This document shows positions 8,644 to 16,536 of a stretch of 24,705 bases of DNA, piece by piece. The position numbers and the translations under genes are program-made. Numbering within the stretch: position 1 is the stretch's first letter; each line of letters starts with the position of its first letter. Source of the stretch: JARRJY01 sp037388705 (GTDB lineage Bacteria > Pseudomonadota > Gammaproteobacteria > UBA6429 > Thiohalophilaceae); the NCBI GenBank assembly GCA_037388705.1, contig JARRJY010000009.1:1-24705 (forward strand), read 5' to 3'. The notes beneath the pieces are model-generated. The model did no database searches. It was not told the origin of the DNA and was given only the letters and a program-made list of their open reading frames with translations.

Positions 8644-9402
8644 TTAGATAACACACCAATCCAGGACATTATCCTGCTTCGCCACCTGGACCCAGTGTAC
8701 TTCACAACCTAATACGTCACTGAGAGCCAATTGCGCCAGGTCTGGTGAGTTATTCTCTTCACTCAGGTGTGCCGCAACAAGATGCTTTAACCTGTCAGTA
8801 TCCAGTTTATCCAGTAATTCAGCTGACTGTCGATTGCTTAAATGCCCAAAACGGCCACCAACCCGATCTTTCAATGACGGCGGGTATGGTCCGGATGCCA
8901 GCATTGCTTCGTCATGATTACATTCCAGTATCAGGGCATCACAGCCGGATAGCTGCTCCTCGATGTGTGAGGTCAACGATCCGGTATCCGTCAGGATACC
9001 CAGGCGTTTATCTCCGTCACTTATCACAAACTGGCATGGCTCCCTGGCGTCATGAGGAACAGGGAATGGCTGTACACATAAATCCTGAATGTTAAGTTCA
9101 TGATGAACATCAAAAAAATTGACTTCAGAAATATTTCCCCAGTCGGCCCGGCTGGCAGTCCCTCTTGTCGCCCATACCGGGATATTATGTTTTCGTGCCA
9201 ATGGCCCAACACCACGAATATGATCGGAGTGCTCATGTGTCACCAGGATTGCATCAAGCAATGCTGCATCATGTCCCAGCATTTCAAGGCGTCGGGTCGT
9301 TTCTTTAAGCGAAAAACCACAATCGATGAGGATTGTCGTATCTGCATATTCAGCAATGGTTGCATTACCCCGGCTGCCACTACCCAGTGATGCAAATTTC
9401 AC
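8644..9402 (-). CDS. MBL-fold metallo-hydrolase (YycJ/WalJ-like)
   Basis: A 252-residue single-domain metallo-beta-lactamase-fold protein. It opens with the FASLGSGSRGN stretch typical of the YycJ/WalJ subgroup. The metal motif THEHSDHIRG supplies H56, H58, D60 and H61. Later ligands are the His in FPVPHDA, the Asp in LTDTGS and the His in AAHLSEENN. Start codon is GTG with a weak ribosome site. It lies 29 bases after bamC and 36 before purC; the same neighbourhood occurs in Pseudomonas. Substrate unknown: WalJ-type relatives are thought to act in cell-wall or nucleic-acid metabolism, but nothing here decides it. Confidence 0.85.
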   Translation of the reverse strand: MKFASLGSGSRGNATIAEYADTTILIDCGFSLKETTRRLEMLGHDAALLDAILVTHEHSDHIRGVGPLARKHNIPVWATRGTASRADWGNISEVNFFDVHHELNIQDLCVQPFPVPHDAREPCQFVISDGDKRLGILTDTGSLTSHIEEQLSGCDALILECNHDEAMLASGPYPPSLKDRVGGRFGHLSNRQSAELLDKLDTDRLKHLVAAHLSEENNSPDLAQLALSDVLGCEVHWVQVAKQDNVLDWCVI

Positions 9403-9431
9403 GGTTCTATTTTATCCGGTTCTCAGCTTGT

Positions 9432-10544
9432 TTAACGTAAGTAACGTTGTAACTGGCCCAGCAACTGCTTACTGGCCTGGTTAGTAATATTCTTTCCTTC
9501 ACTATCAAGCAAAGATATCTGGGTTGATTCGCCCTGGTCTGCCAGCTTGATAATATAACTACCTACAATGCCTTTTTTTGACGAAGAGAACAGGCTTTCA
9601 AACCAGCCTTTATCCTGTTCATGGGCCTTTAAATATTCTTCAGTTATCTTGATATAATACATACCCGCCGAGCGATTACGATCTTCTACCAGCAATCCCA
9701 GGCGATCCAGTGCGAGACCGGTTCTGCGCCAGCTACGTGGAAAGTTTTCGCTGACCACCAGGTAACTGTTCTCTGCTTCTTCTTTAAGTACAGCACGTTC
9801 CTGTACTGTTTTTCTTGCCACCATGGCCTTGGCTTCTGTTGCATCCAGTCCACGGAATACCAGGAAACGTTGCATCATCTCGGCTTCCAGCTCAGGATCA
9901 GGCTCCCGTACTTCCCAGTAAGTATCTTCAATTTCTGTTGAATTAATATCTGCAGCATCAGCCCCTTTTTCAACAAGCCCCTGGTGCGAAATAAAGATAC
10001 GGATTATACCCTTGTCGCCTTTTTCGAAACGTATACGGTACTTATCGCGTAAACCCGAATCATAGAGTTTGCTCAGAAAACTTGATAACCAGCCTGTTGG
10101 TACATTGACACGGTTTTCCTGCCAACCGGTCTCAATAATTCCCAGCCGGGTATCTGAAACCTTGATTTCAAAACCTTCATTGCGGAAAAAGGCAATCACC
10201 TGTGTCCACAAGTCATCAGCACTGGCCTTGAATTCCAGCCACTGCATACTGCCATCACGAACAATACGTGCATCTCCCGATACACTCGCCAGAACTTCAC
10301 CATTTGATGATTGTTGACTACCACTGAAGCTGGAAAAGGTACTTTTGCTGGAGACTATCGCAGGGATTTCCAGTGCAGTATTACTGCTTGGCTCAACCAG
10401 ATCAGGAGGCACTTCCAGTGACTGTTGAGTTTCGGCTGTATTTCCGTAAACCGCTTTTCGATCAGAAGTGCTGGAACAGCCAGCCAAGCCAATCATTACT
10501 AACAAAACAATGAAATTACGCATAAACAAAGACCACAACAACAT
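9432..10544 (-). CDS. bamC: outer membrane assembly lipoprotein BamC
   Basis: BamC is a lipoprotein of the beta-barrel assembly machine at the outer membrane. The signal peptide ends in the lipobox LAGC (C23 from the chosen start). After it comes a Ser/Thr/Pro-rich unstructured linker with EVPPDL, like the BamC N-terminal lasso that contacts BamD, then two helix-grip domains (about 95-215 and 255-365, the second starting 'NSYLVVSENFPRSWRRTG'). The start is ambiguous. ATG 10544 has an AAGGGTGG ribosome site. GTG 10553 would lie two bases from the dapA stop with none, and ATG 10523 would give the most compact signal peptide. Position directly after dapA is the same as in E. coli. At about 370 residues it is slightly longer than E. 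coli BamC (344), mostly in the middle. Confidence 0.9.
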   Translation of the reverse strand: MLLWSLFMRNFIVLLVMIGLAGCSSTSDRKAVYGNTAETQQSLEVPPDLVEPSSNTALEIPAIVSSKSTFSSFSGSQQSSNGEVLASVSGDARIVRDGSMQWLEFKASADDLWTQVIAFFRNEGFEIKVSDTRLGIIETGWQENRVNVPTGWLSSFLSKLYDSGLRDKYRIRFEKGDKGIIRIFISHQGLVEKGADAADINSTEIEDTYWEVREPDPELEAEMMQRFLVFRGLDATEAKAMVARKTVQERAVLKEEAENSYLVVSENFPRSWRRTGLALDRLGLLVEDRNRSAGMYYIKITEEYLKAHEQDKGWFESLFSSSKKGIVGSYIIKLADQGESTQISLLDSEGKNITNQASKQLLGQLQRYLR

Positions 10545-10555
10545 CTTTTCCACCC

Positions 10556-11431
10556 TTACACAATGCCTGCTTGTTGCAGTGCATCGCGTACTACTTTTTG
10601 ATTATCTTCAGCCAAGATGGTTAACGGTAAACGAATACCGGTACCCATTTTGCCCATCTCAGCCAGGGCCCACTTCACTGGAATCGGGTTGGCTTCTACA
10701 AACAGGTTGGTATGCAGACACATCAACTTGTCATTAAGTTTTGACGCTGTATCCCTGTCCTGGTTCAATGCCGCGATACACATTTCATGCATTTCCCGAG
10801 GCGCGACATTAGCGGTCACTGAAATATCACCCCTGGCGCCAGCCAGAATGGCTTCCATCGCTGTAGCATCATCGCCACTATAGACCTCGAAATCCGGACC
10901 ACAACGTTTGACGATATCCTGGATGCGTTCAATATCCCCGGTTGCTTCCTTGATACCAATAATATTTTCAATCCTGGCAAGGCGCTCTACGGTTTCAGGC
11001 AACATGTTCACCGCGGTACGACCCGGCACGTTATAGAGGATCTGAGGGATAGCCACTGCTTCCGCGATTGCCTTGAAATGCTGGTAGAGACCTTCCTGGG
11101 TCGGCTTATTATAGTATGGTGTCACCAGCAAGCAGGCATCGGCACCGGCCTTCCTCGCGCATTGAGTCAGCTCGATGGCCTCCCGGGTTGAATTGGAACC
11201 TGTTCCAGCAATGACAGGAATCCGCCCGGCAGACAATTCCACGATCCGTTTCACCACATGGCAGTGCTCTTTTTCATCCAGAGTAGCCGATTCACCGGTT
11301 GTTCCCACGGCAATAATGGCATCTGTGCCATTTTCAACATGAAATTCCACCAAATCAGCCAACGCAGGCTCATCAATGTCGCCATCCGGCGTCATCGGGG
11401 TAACCAGCGCTACCATACTCCCTTGAAACAT
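10556..11431 (-). CDS. dapA: 4-hydroxy-tetrahydrodipicolinate synthase
   Basis: DapA condenses pyruvate with aspartate semialdehyde, the first committed step to diaminopimelate and lysine. The 291-residue product aligns with E. coli DapA without numbering shift: Schiff-base lysine K161 (GIKEATG), catalytic Y133, T44 and T45 (VGTTGES), and R138 (VPGRTA). The frame is open 27 codons further upstream (to 11512), but the ATG at 11431 gives the standard MFQGSMVALVTPM start and has a GGAG ribosome site. It is the first gene of the dapA-bamC-MBL-purC cluster and is divergent from the GalT-like gene. Confidence 0.97.
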   Translation of the reverse strand: MFQGSMVALVTPMTPDGDIDEPALADLVEFHVENGTDAIIAVGTTGESATLDEKEHCHVVKRIVELSAGRIPVIAGTGSNSTREAIELTQCARKAGADACLLVTPYYNKPTQEGLYQHFKAIAEAVAIPQILYNVPGRTAVNMLPETVERLARIENIIGIKEATGDIERIQDIVKRCGPDFEVYSGDDATAMEAILAGARGDISVTANVAPREMHEMCIAALNQDRDTASKLNDKLMCLHTNLFVEANPIPVKWALAEMGKMGTGIRLPLTILAEDNQKVVRDALQQAGIV

Positions 11432-11611
11432 CTCTTTTCTCCGCGGAAAAAGGCACATGGTACTTGCGAGACTGGCTGCTGACAAGCTGGCATTCGCGTT
11501 ATTTATCAGCAATTAAACCTGGCTTGTGGACACATAAAATAATACTGTTCCACATCATCTCTAATTCACTGTATTTTCAGGTTTTAGATACTCGATGGTA
11601 GAGGCCTGACC
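11432..11611 (+). promoter_or_regulatory. divergent control region between dapA and the GalT-like gene
   Basis: This 180-base gap must hold the promoters of both divergent clusters. It is AT-rich around 11500-11580, with several TAAAAT/TATTTT-like hexamers, but no -35/-10 pair with good spacing stood out on either strand. A GAGG ribosome site at 11601-11604 serves the plus-strand gene. I saw no operator-quality palindrome. Confidence 0.4.
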
Positions 11612-12694
11612 ATGGATAAACCGGAAACTGGTACCCGTGAAATTCGTATCAACCCAATAGTTCCTACTGAATCAGTACTGATAGCGACTGCACGTAGTAT
11701 GCGGCCCCGCAAGGATGAAGATCCGGCACCCCGCGATACTCGCCAGCATGTAGAAACATGCCCTTTTTGTCGCGGCAACGAAGACAAAACGCCCCCGGAA
11801 ATTGTTTGCTTCCCCCAGGAAGGAGACTGGGAGGTTCGCATCGTGGAAAATCTCTACCCGGTACTGGGTGATGATCGCAGCCAGCCAGGACTGACATTTG
11901 GCCTGCAACAAGCCATTGAAGGTTATGGCCGTCACGAAGTTATCGTCGATCACTCCCAGCATGGCATCGCCATTCACGAAATGAGTGAACAACACCTGTC
12001 ACTGCTGTTTAATGCTTACCAGACACGCGTGGCAGAGCTTTATAAAAGCGATCCCCGTTTAAAATATGTCCTGGTATTCAAAAATTTCGGGCCTGCCGCC
12101 GGCGCCAGCATGGCTCATACCCACAGCCAGATTATCGCCCTGCCCGTGGTACCACAAAATGTCCACGATGAAGTGGCTAACAGCCACCAGTATTTTGAAA
12201 AGCATCATAACTGTATATTCTGTTCATTGATTGATGAAGCTCTCACCTATGAGGCAACCATTTATGACCGCGAATCAGGAAAGATCCTGCGCCAGATTAA
12301 CGTAGGACAATACGTGGTTGAACGGGGTGAAAAATTCATCGCCATCAAACCTTTTGCCAGCCGTTACGAATGGGAAGTGCACATTTTACCTCTGCAACAT
12401 AACAGTGACTTCCTGACCGCAAGCAAAGAGGATATGAACGACCTGGCCCGTGTATTGCGCAGAACCATGAAACGACTTGATGCAGTTATCGGTGGTGCAC
12501 AGTATAATTATTTCCTACACTCACTACCTCATGGTGATGAATATCAAAATTGCCAGAGTAGTTACCATTGGCACCTGGAAATTTGTCCTCGCACCAGTAT
12601 CCCCAGTGGATTTGAACTGGGTTCAGGTTTGTTTGTCAATACCATCAGCCCGGAAGAAGCTGCGGAACAATTAAGAGCAATAAATATAGATTAA
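11612..12694 (+). CDS. GalT-like nucleotidyltransferase (HIT superfamily, galactose-1-phosphate uridylyltransferase family)
   Basis: A 360-residue protein of the GalT branch of the HIT superfamily. A zinc site like that of E. coli GalT is visible as C50/C53 (CPFC), H114 and H169. The catalytic motif is AHTHSQ, with H171 as the likely nucleotidylated histidine and Q173 following, in place of the classical HPHGQ. A second half-domain has C201/C204 (CIFC), WEVH and YHWHLE. These features resemble the archaeal/bacterial GalT-like enzymes with a 'GAS..HSHSQ' site rather than Leloir-pathway GalT. No galK, galE or other sugar gene lies nearby, so the substrate (UDP-sugar, ADP-sugar or other nucleotide) is open. 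ATG with a GAGG ribosome site. bcp follows after 13 bases. Confidence 0.8.
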   Translation: MDKPETGTREIRINPIVPTESVLIATARSMRPRKDEDPAPRDTRQHVETCPFCRGNEDKTPPEIVCFPQEGDWEVRIVENLYPVLGDDRSQPGLTFGLQQAIEGYGRHEVIVDHSQHGIAIHEMSEQHLSLLFNAYQTRVAELYKSDPRLKYVLVFKNFGPAAGASMAHTHSQIIALPVVPQNVHDEVANSHQYFEKHHNCIFCSLIDEALTYEATIYDRESGKILRQINVGQYVVERGEKFIAIKPFASRYEWEVHILPLQHNSDFLTASKEDMNDLARVLRRTMKRLDAVIGGAQYNYFLHSLPHGDEYQNCQSSYHWHLEICPRTSIPSGFELGSGLFVNTISPEEAAEQLRAINID

Positions 12695-12707
12695 GTTAAG
12701 GAAGAAA

Positions 12708-13187
12708 ATGGCCAGCAAAGCAAGTATAGGTAAAAAGGTTCCTGCCTTTAAACTACCGGCAACCGGTGACCAGGAAATATCCCTGTCAGATCTTAAAGGA
12801 AAAAATGTCGTTATTTATTTTTATCCCAAGGATAGTACCCCTGGCTGTACCCGTGAAGGCCAGTATTTCCGCGACAATATTGCCAAGTTTCGTCGTAATA
12901 AAACCGTTGTGCTAGGTGTGTCACGCGACAGCATCAAGTCACATGAAAACTTTAAAGCCAAGCAGGAATTTCCTTTTGAACTGCTTTCCGATAAAGACGA
13001 AGAACTGTGCCAGATCTTCGAAGTCATCAAAATGAAAAATATGTACGGTAAGAAGGTACGCGGTATTGAACGCAGTACTTTTTTGCTGAATGACAAGGGA
13101 GTACTGAAACAGGAATGGCGTGGCGTTAAAGTCGATGGTCATGTTGAAGAAGTACTTGAAGCAGTACGTGCCCTGAACAAGAAATAA
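12708..13187 (+). CDS. bcp: thioredoxin-dependent peroxiredoxin, Bcp/PrxQ family
   Basis: A 159-residue cytoplasmic thiol peroxidase that reduces peroxides. The peroxidatic cysteine is C47 in STPGCTREG, preceded by YFYPKDSTPG as in all Bcp/PrxQ proteins. The usual resolving cysteine five residues later (C50 in E. coli, here Q52) is missing, and there is none in the following helix region. The only other cysteine is C101, which aligns with the third, non-resolving cysteine of E. coli Bcp. It is therefore probably a 1-Cys-type member. Ribosome site AAGGAAG before the ATG. It sits 13 bases after the GalT-like gene and 4 bases before the PhoH gene. Confidence 0.93.
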   Translation: MASKASIGKKVPAFKLPATGDQEISLSDLKGKNVVIYFYPKDSTPGCTREGQYFRDNIAKFRRNKTVVLGVSRDSIKSHENFKAKQEFPFELLSDKDEELCQIFEVIKMKNMYGKKVRGIERSTFLLNDKGVLKQEWRGVKVDGHVEEVLEAVRALNKK

Positions 13188-13191
13188 TAAA

Positions 13192-14589
13192 ATGAATAAA
13201 CGCCTGTTTGTAATAGATTCCAACGTGCTAATGCACGATCCTTCTTCGCTGTTTCGCTTCCAGGAACATGATCTCTTTATCCCGATGATGGTTCTGGAAG
13301 AGCTCGATCACAATAAAAAAGGTCGGTCAGAAGTTGCACGAAATGCCCGCCAGGCCAGTCGTTTTATTGACGAAATTATGTCCTTGCATTCGAAGGACGA
13401 TATTGAGCAGGGCCTCAAGCTTGAGCTAACCCTGTCAAATGATGACAACACAGGTGAGAATGTTACCGGGCGTCTGTTTTTACAAACTCGCGAGTTTGAT
13501 AATACCCTGCCTGAATCGCTGCCAGGTAGTTTACCCGATAATAATATCCTCGGTACTGCCATTGCCCTGCAGGAAAAGTACCCGGATAAGTCTGTCACGC
13601 TTGTATCAAAAGATATCAACCTGAGAATAAAAGCTGCCGTGGTAGGCATTCACGCTGAAGACTACCACAACGATAAAGTGCTGGAAGACGTTGACCTGCT
13701 GTATACCGGCCACAGCAAACTTGATGAGAATTTCTGGGAAACACATTCGAAGGAAATGGACTCATGGATGGAAGAAGGCCGCACCTATTATAAACTGCAT
13801 GGGCCAGAAGTATCCAAGTGGTCAGCAAGCCAGTTTTTATATAGTGACAGCGATAATGGCTTCGAAGCAATCGTCCGTTCTGTCAATGATGATGAAGCCA
13901 CTATTGAAACGCTCAAGGATTACAAACACGGCTCCAATATCTGGGGCATTAATGCCCGTAACCGCGAACAGAACTTCGCATTAAACCTGTTAATGGACCC
14001 TGAAATTGATTTTGTTACCCTGATCGGTACGGCTGGTACCGGTAAAACATTGCTCACCCTGGCAGCCGGCCTTGAACAAACACTGGAACAGAAACTTTAT
14101 ACTGAAATCATCATGACCCGTGTAACAGTACCCGTCGGTGAAGAAATTGGATACCTGCCTGGCACTGAAGAAGAAAAAATGACACCCTGGATGGGCGCGT
14201 TGATGGATAACCTTGAAGTGCTTACCCAGATCGAATCCGGTGGTGACTGGGGACGCGCCGCCACCAATGACTTGCTGGCAAATCGCATCAAGATCCGCTC
14301 GGTCAACTTTATGCGTGGTCGTACTTTTTTAAACCGCTATATCATTATCGATGAAGCACAAAACCTCACCTCCAAACAATTGAAAACACTGGTTACTCGT
14401 GCAGGGCCCGGTACCAAGGTTGTATGCCTGGGGAATATTGCACAGATTGATACGCCTTACCTCACCGAAACTACCTCGGGCTTGACCTATGTCATTGATC
14501 GTTTCCGAAACTGGGAACACAGTGGACATATTACGTTGATTCGTGGTGAACGATCACGGTTAGCCGATTTTTCTTCAGAAGTACTATAA
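13192..14589 (+). CDS. phoH: PIN domain-PhoH family ATPase (PhoH2 type)
   Basis: A 465-residue fusion of an N-terminal PIN nuclease domain and a C-terminal PhoH P-loop ATPase. PIN acidic residues visible are D9 (FVIDSNVLM), E37 (VLEELDHNKKG), D116 (PDNNILG) and D141 (LVSKDINLR). The ATPase has Walker A GTAGTGKT at 279-286, a conserved TRVTVPVGEEIGYLPG segment, and Walker B IIIDEAQN with D387/E388. PhoH2 proteins of this architecture have been described as RNA helicases/ribonucleases, often with an antitoxin-like partner. No such partner gene is beside it here; instead it follows bcp by 4 bases. The domain call is firm, the cellular role is inferred from the family. Confidence 0.93.
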   Translation: MNKRLFVIDSNVLMHDPSSLFRFQEHDLFIPMMVLEELDHNKKGRSEVARNARQASRFIDEIMSLHSKDDIEQGLKLELTLSNDDNTGENVTGRLFLQTREFDNTLPESLPGSLPDNNILGTAIALQEKYPDKSVTLVSKDINLRIKAAVVGIHAEDYHNDKVLEDVDLLYTGHSKLDENFWETHSKEMDSWMEEGRTYYKLHGPEVSKWSASQFLYSDSDNGFEAIVRSVNDDEATIETLKDYKHGSNIWGINARNREQNFALNLLMDPEIDFVTLIGTAGTGKTLLTLAAGLEQTLEQKLYTEIIMTRVTVPVGEEIGYLPGTEEEKMTPWMGALMDNLEVLTQIESGGDWGRAATNDLLANRIKIRSVNFMRGRTFLNRYIIIDEAQNLTSKQLKTLVTRAGPGTKVVCLGNIAQIDTPYLTETTSGLTYVIDRFRNWEHSGHITLIRGERSRLADFSSEVL

Positions 14590-14706
14590 TTGTTGAAGAT
14601 ACTTGTTGGCGATAACCCTGTTTATATTGCCGCTTATACCCGGAGAAAAACCACGAAAGGATAGTCTCAAGTTTCGTTCATTATGCTGACGCGCAGGAAG
14701 TTTGTA

Positions 14707-15090
14707 ATGGGCATAGAAATTTTACTTGAAGAAAATGGAGCTGGCTCAATGATGACCTGTAGTGGCGTCATAACAGGCAAAGAAGCCATGAAAGTGAATG
14801 ACGTTCTAAGTTCCCACCAAAACATGATTTATCAAATATGGGATTTTTCTCTGGCTACAGATATACAAGTCGACATTGAACAAATGCATATGCTCATTAT
14901 CCAGGATAATGCTTTTTCAAGCTAGTCTCTCATATCCAATATTGCGTTTGTAGGAGATACTTCCAGGTGGAAACATCTTTACGATGAATATGAAAATTTG
15001 GCGACATGGACTGGGCTTAATATTAAAGTTGCAATAAATTTGTTTGAAACTGTTGAAGACGCAAGGAAATGGATAGGACAATCCCGCTGA
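14707..15090 (+). pseudogene. small orphan gene interrupted by an in-frame amber codon
   Basis: From the ATG at 14707 (AGGAAG ribosome site 8 bases before) the frame runs 72 codons to TAG at 14923-14925. It then continues open in the same frame for 54 codons to TGA at 15088-15090. The two halves read like one protein of about 126 residues: an N-terminal beta-rich part (GIEILLEENGAG, TCSGVITGKEAM, YQIWDFSLAT) and a C-terminal alpha/beta part (IAFVGDTSRWKHLYDEY, VAINLFETVEDARKWIG). The layout recalls a family of small STAS/SpoIIAA-like proteins in gammaproteobacteria, but I cannot name it with certainty. It is either a recent nonsense pseudogene, a readthrough case or a sequencing error. An in-frame ATG at 14683 is an alternative start. 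Confidence 0.65.
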
Positions 15091-15101
15091 AGAAATTCAG
15101 C
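15086..15101. terminator. small GAAA-loop hairpin between convergent genes
   Basis: GCTGAA (15086-15091) pairs perfectly with TTCAGC (15096-15101) around a GAAA tetraloop. It overlaps the stop codon of the interrupted gene and lies 11 bases beyond the perM stop. A T-rich run (15115-15119) begins only 13 bases downstream on the plus strand, so it is at best a weak terminator. Confidence 0.3.
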
Positions 15102-15111
15102 AGAGACAATG

Positions 15112-16167
15112 CTATTTTTCAACTCCACTGCGTGGCCAGGAAGTAATTAACGCCTTAACTAAGGTTGCCAAAGGAATCGCAAAGAACACACCCCAGAATC
15201 CCCATAAGCCACCAAAGAACAATACGCTAACGATAATCGCCACTGGGTGCAGGTTAACAACTTCAGAAAATAACAGTGGGACCAGCAAGTTACCATCCAG
15301 TCCCTGGATAACCAGGTACACTACCATTAACGCAATAAACTCTGAACCCCAACCAAACTGGAAGTAAGCTACTACCGCAACAGGAATAGTAACAACTGCA
15401 GCCCCGATGTATGGGATCAGCACGGATAACCCCACGGCAACACCTAATAGAATGGCATATTTCAGACCAAACACAACAAAGCCAAGGTAAGTAACAATAC
15501 CGACGATCAGGATTTCCCAGAACTTACCTCGAATGTAGTTACCCAGTTGCATATCCATTTCACTCCAGACTTCTGAGGCCAGGGCCCGGTCTTTGGGTAA
15601 CTTTCCGGAGAACCATCCGATAATCATTTCTTTATCTTTAAGGAAGAAAAATACCAGTAAAGGCACAAGGACTAAATATACTGCAAGTGTAATTAAACCT
15701 GGTATAGAAGAAAGGGATAACGCCAGTATATTTTGTCCGAACAGGGCAATTTCCTTGTTGATAGTTTCAGATAATTCCAGAACCTGCTTTTCTGAAATAA
15801 AACTGTAATGTTGTGGTAACTGTAATAATACCTGTTGTGCTTTATGCAGGTAGTTAGGTAACTCCTTAATCAGTTCTGTTATCTGGATGGAAAGTAACGG
15901 CACCATGCCAAAGATCAGGAAGAACAGGAACATCACGAACAGGAAAGTGACAACAGCTACAGCAAGAAGTCGTTTGCAACCAAAGTGTTCCATGTAACGA
16001 ACGACACCTTCCAGCAGGTAGGCAATGACGATAGATGCCAGTACAGGTGCCAGCATATTGCCCATGGTCAGGACAATGGTAAAGCCAGCAATTAACAGGA
16101 ACGCCAGGATAACTGCCTGCGGATCAGAAAAATAACGTCGACACCATGTCTTTAAGACTTCCAGCAT
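15112..16167 (-). CDS. perM: PerM/AI-2E family integral membrane permease
   Basis: A 351-residue polytopic inner-membrane protein of the AI-2E exporter superfamily with about eight hydrophobic segments. The C-terminal half is nearly identical in pattern to E. coli PerM (YfgO): YIRGKFWEILIVG, LSVLIPYIGAAVVTIP, DGNLLVPLLFSEVVNLHP and GGLWGFWGVFFAIPLATL. A polar stretch between membrane segments (about 98-145) matches the family's extramembrane loop. The ATG has a GGGAG ribosome site inside the end of the upstream gene, 6 bases away, so it is translated as part of the lysR-unknown-perM unit. The substrate of PerM is not established. Confidence 0.9.
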   Translation of the reverse strand: MLEVLKTWCRRYFSDPQAVILAFLLIAGFTIVLTMGNMLAPVLASIVIAYLLEGVVRYMEHFGCKRLLAVAVVTFLFVMFLFFLIFGMVPLLSIQITELIKELPNYLHKAQQVLLQLPQHYSFISEKQVLELSETINKEIALFGQNILALSLSSIPGLITLAVYLVLVPLLVFFFLKDKEMIIGWFSGKLPKDRALASEVWSEMDMQLGNYIRGKFWEILIVGIVTYLGFVVFGLKYAILLGVAVGLSVLIPYIGAAVVTIPVAVVAYFQFGWGSEFIALMVVYLVIQGLDGNLLVPLLFSEVVNLHPVAIIVSVLFFGGLWGFWGVFFAIPLATLVKALITSWPRSGVEK

Positions 16168-16173
16168 TTATTG

Positions 16174-16521
16174 TTATTCTCCCTGTTTGGTAAGCTCGTA
16201 GTGTCGACGAAAGACAATCTCCAGTTCGTCGATTACTTCAATTGCGTCCTTTCCCTGGATAATATGTTGCGCCACGAGGGATGAGGTTTCGTTAAGCATA
16301 TGATCTTTATTAATCATTGGGTAGGTTCTGGTGAGACGTTTTATGGCCGCCATCACAGATTCATCCGAAGGGCGCTGAATTTCAAGCGGCTCGGCAGCAA
16401 CCTTTTCTTCAACTGCACCATTTCGCTCAAGGAGAAATTCGGAAAAATTCTGAATTGCTTGCTGATCAGTTTCAGAAAGCTTACGGAAGACTTCAAGTAG
16501 CTGTTTTTCGCTTTTTTTCAA
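16174..16521 (-). CDS. conserved-looking 115-residue protein of unknown function
   Basis: A small, soluble, charged and mainly helical protein. It begins KKSEKQLLEVFRKLSETDQQ, has a short acidic/Pro linker (about 35-52), then a helical C-terminal half with SVMAAIKRLTRTYPMI and VIDELEIVFRRHYE. I recognise no family, signal peptide or membrane segment. The only possible start after the lysR stop codon is TTG at 16521, with a weak GGGAA site. It lies 15 bases after lysR and 6 bases before perM, so co-expression with both is likely and suggests it serves one of them. Confidence 0.7.
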   Translation of the reverse strand: MKKSEKQLLEVFRKLSETDQQAIQNFSEFLLERNGAVEEKVAAEPLEIQRPSDESVMAAIKRLTRTYPMINKDHMLNETSSLVAQHIIQGKDAIEVIDELEIVFRRHYELTKQGE

Positions 16522-16536
16522 GCGTACTGGTTCCCG

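Noticed and set aside
11432..11512. N-terminal extension of DapA by 27 codons
   Set aside because: The frame is open, but the ATG at 11431 has a ribosome site and gives the standard family N-terminus; the extra residues look like non-coding sequence.
8638..11590. Shared 13-base string CAGGTTTTAGATA at 8638-8650 and 11578-11590
   Set aside because: No flanking similarity; one copy is partly inside the MBL hydrolase coding end. Most likely chance.
14097..14306. Minus-strand ORF opposite the PhoH ATPase domain as a possible antitoxin partner
   Set aside because: It overlaps the Walker A-to-Walker B region completely and is better explained as a coding shadow.
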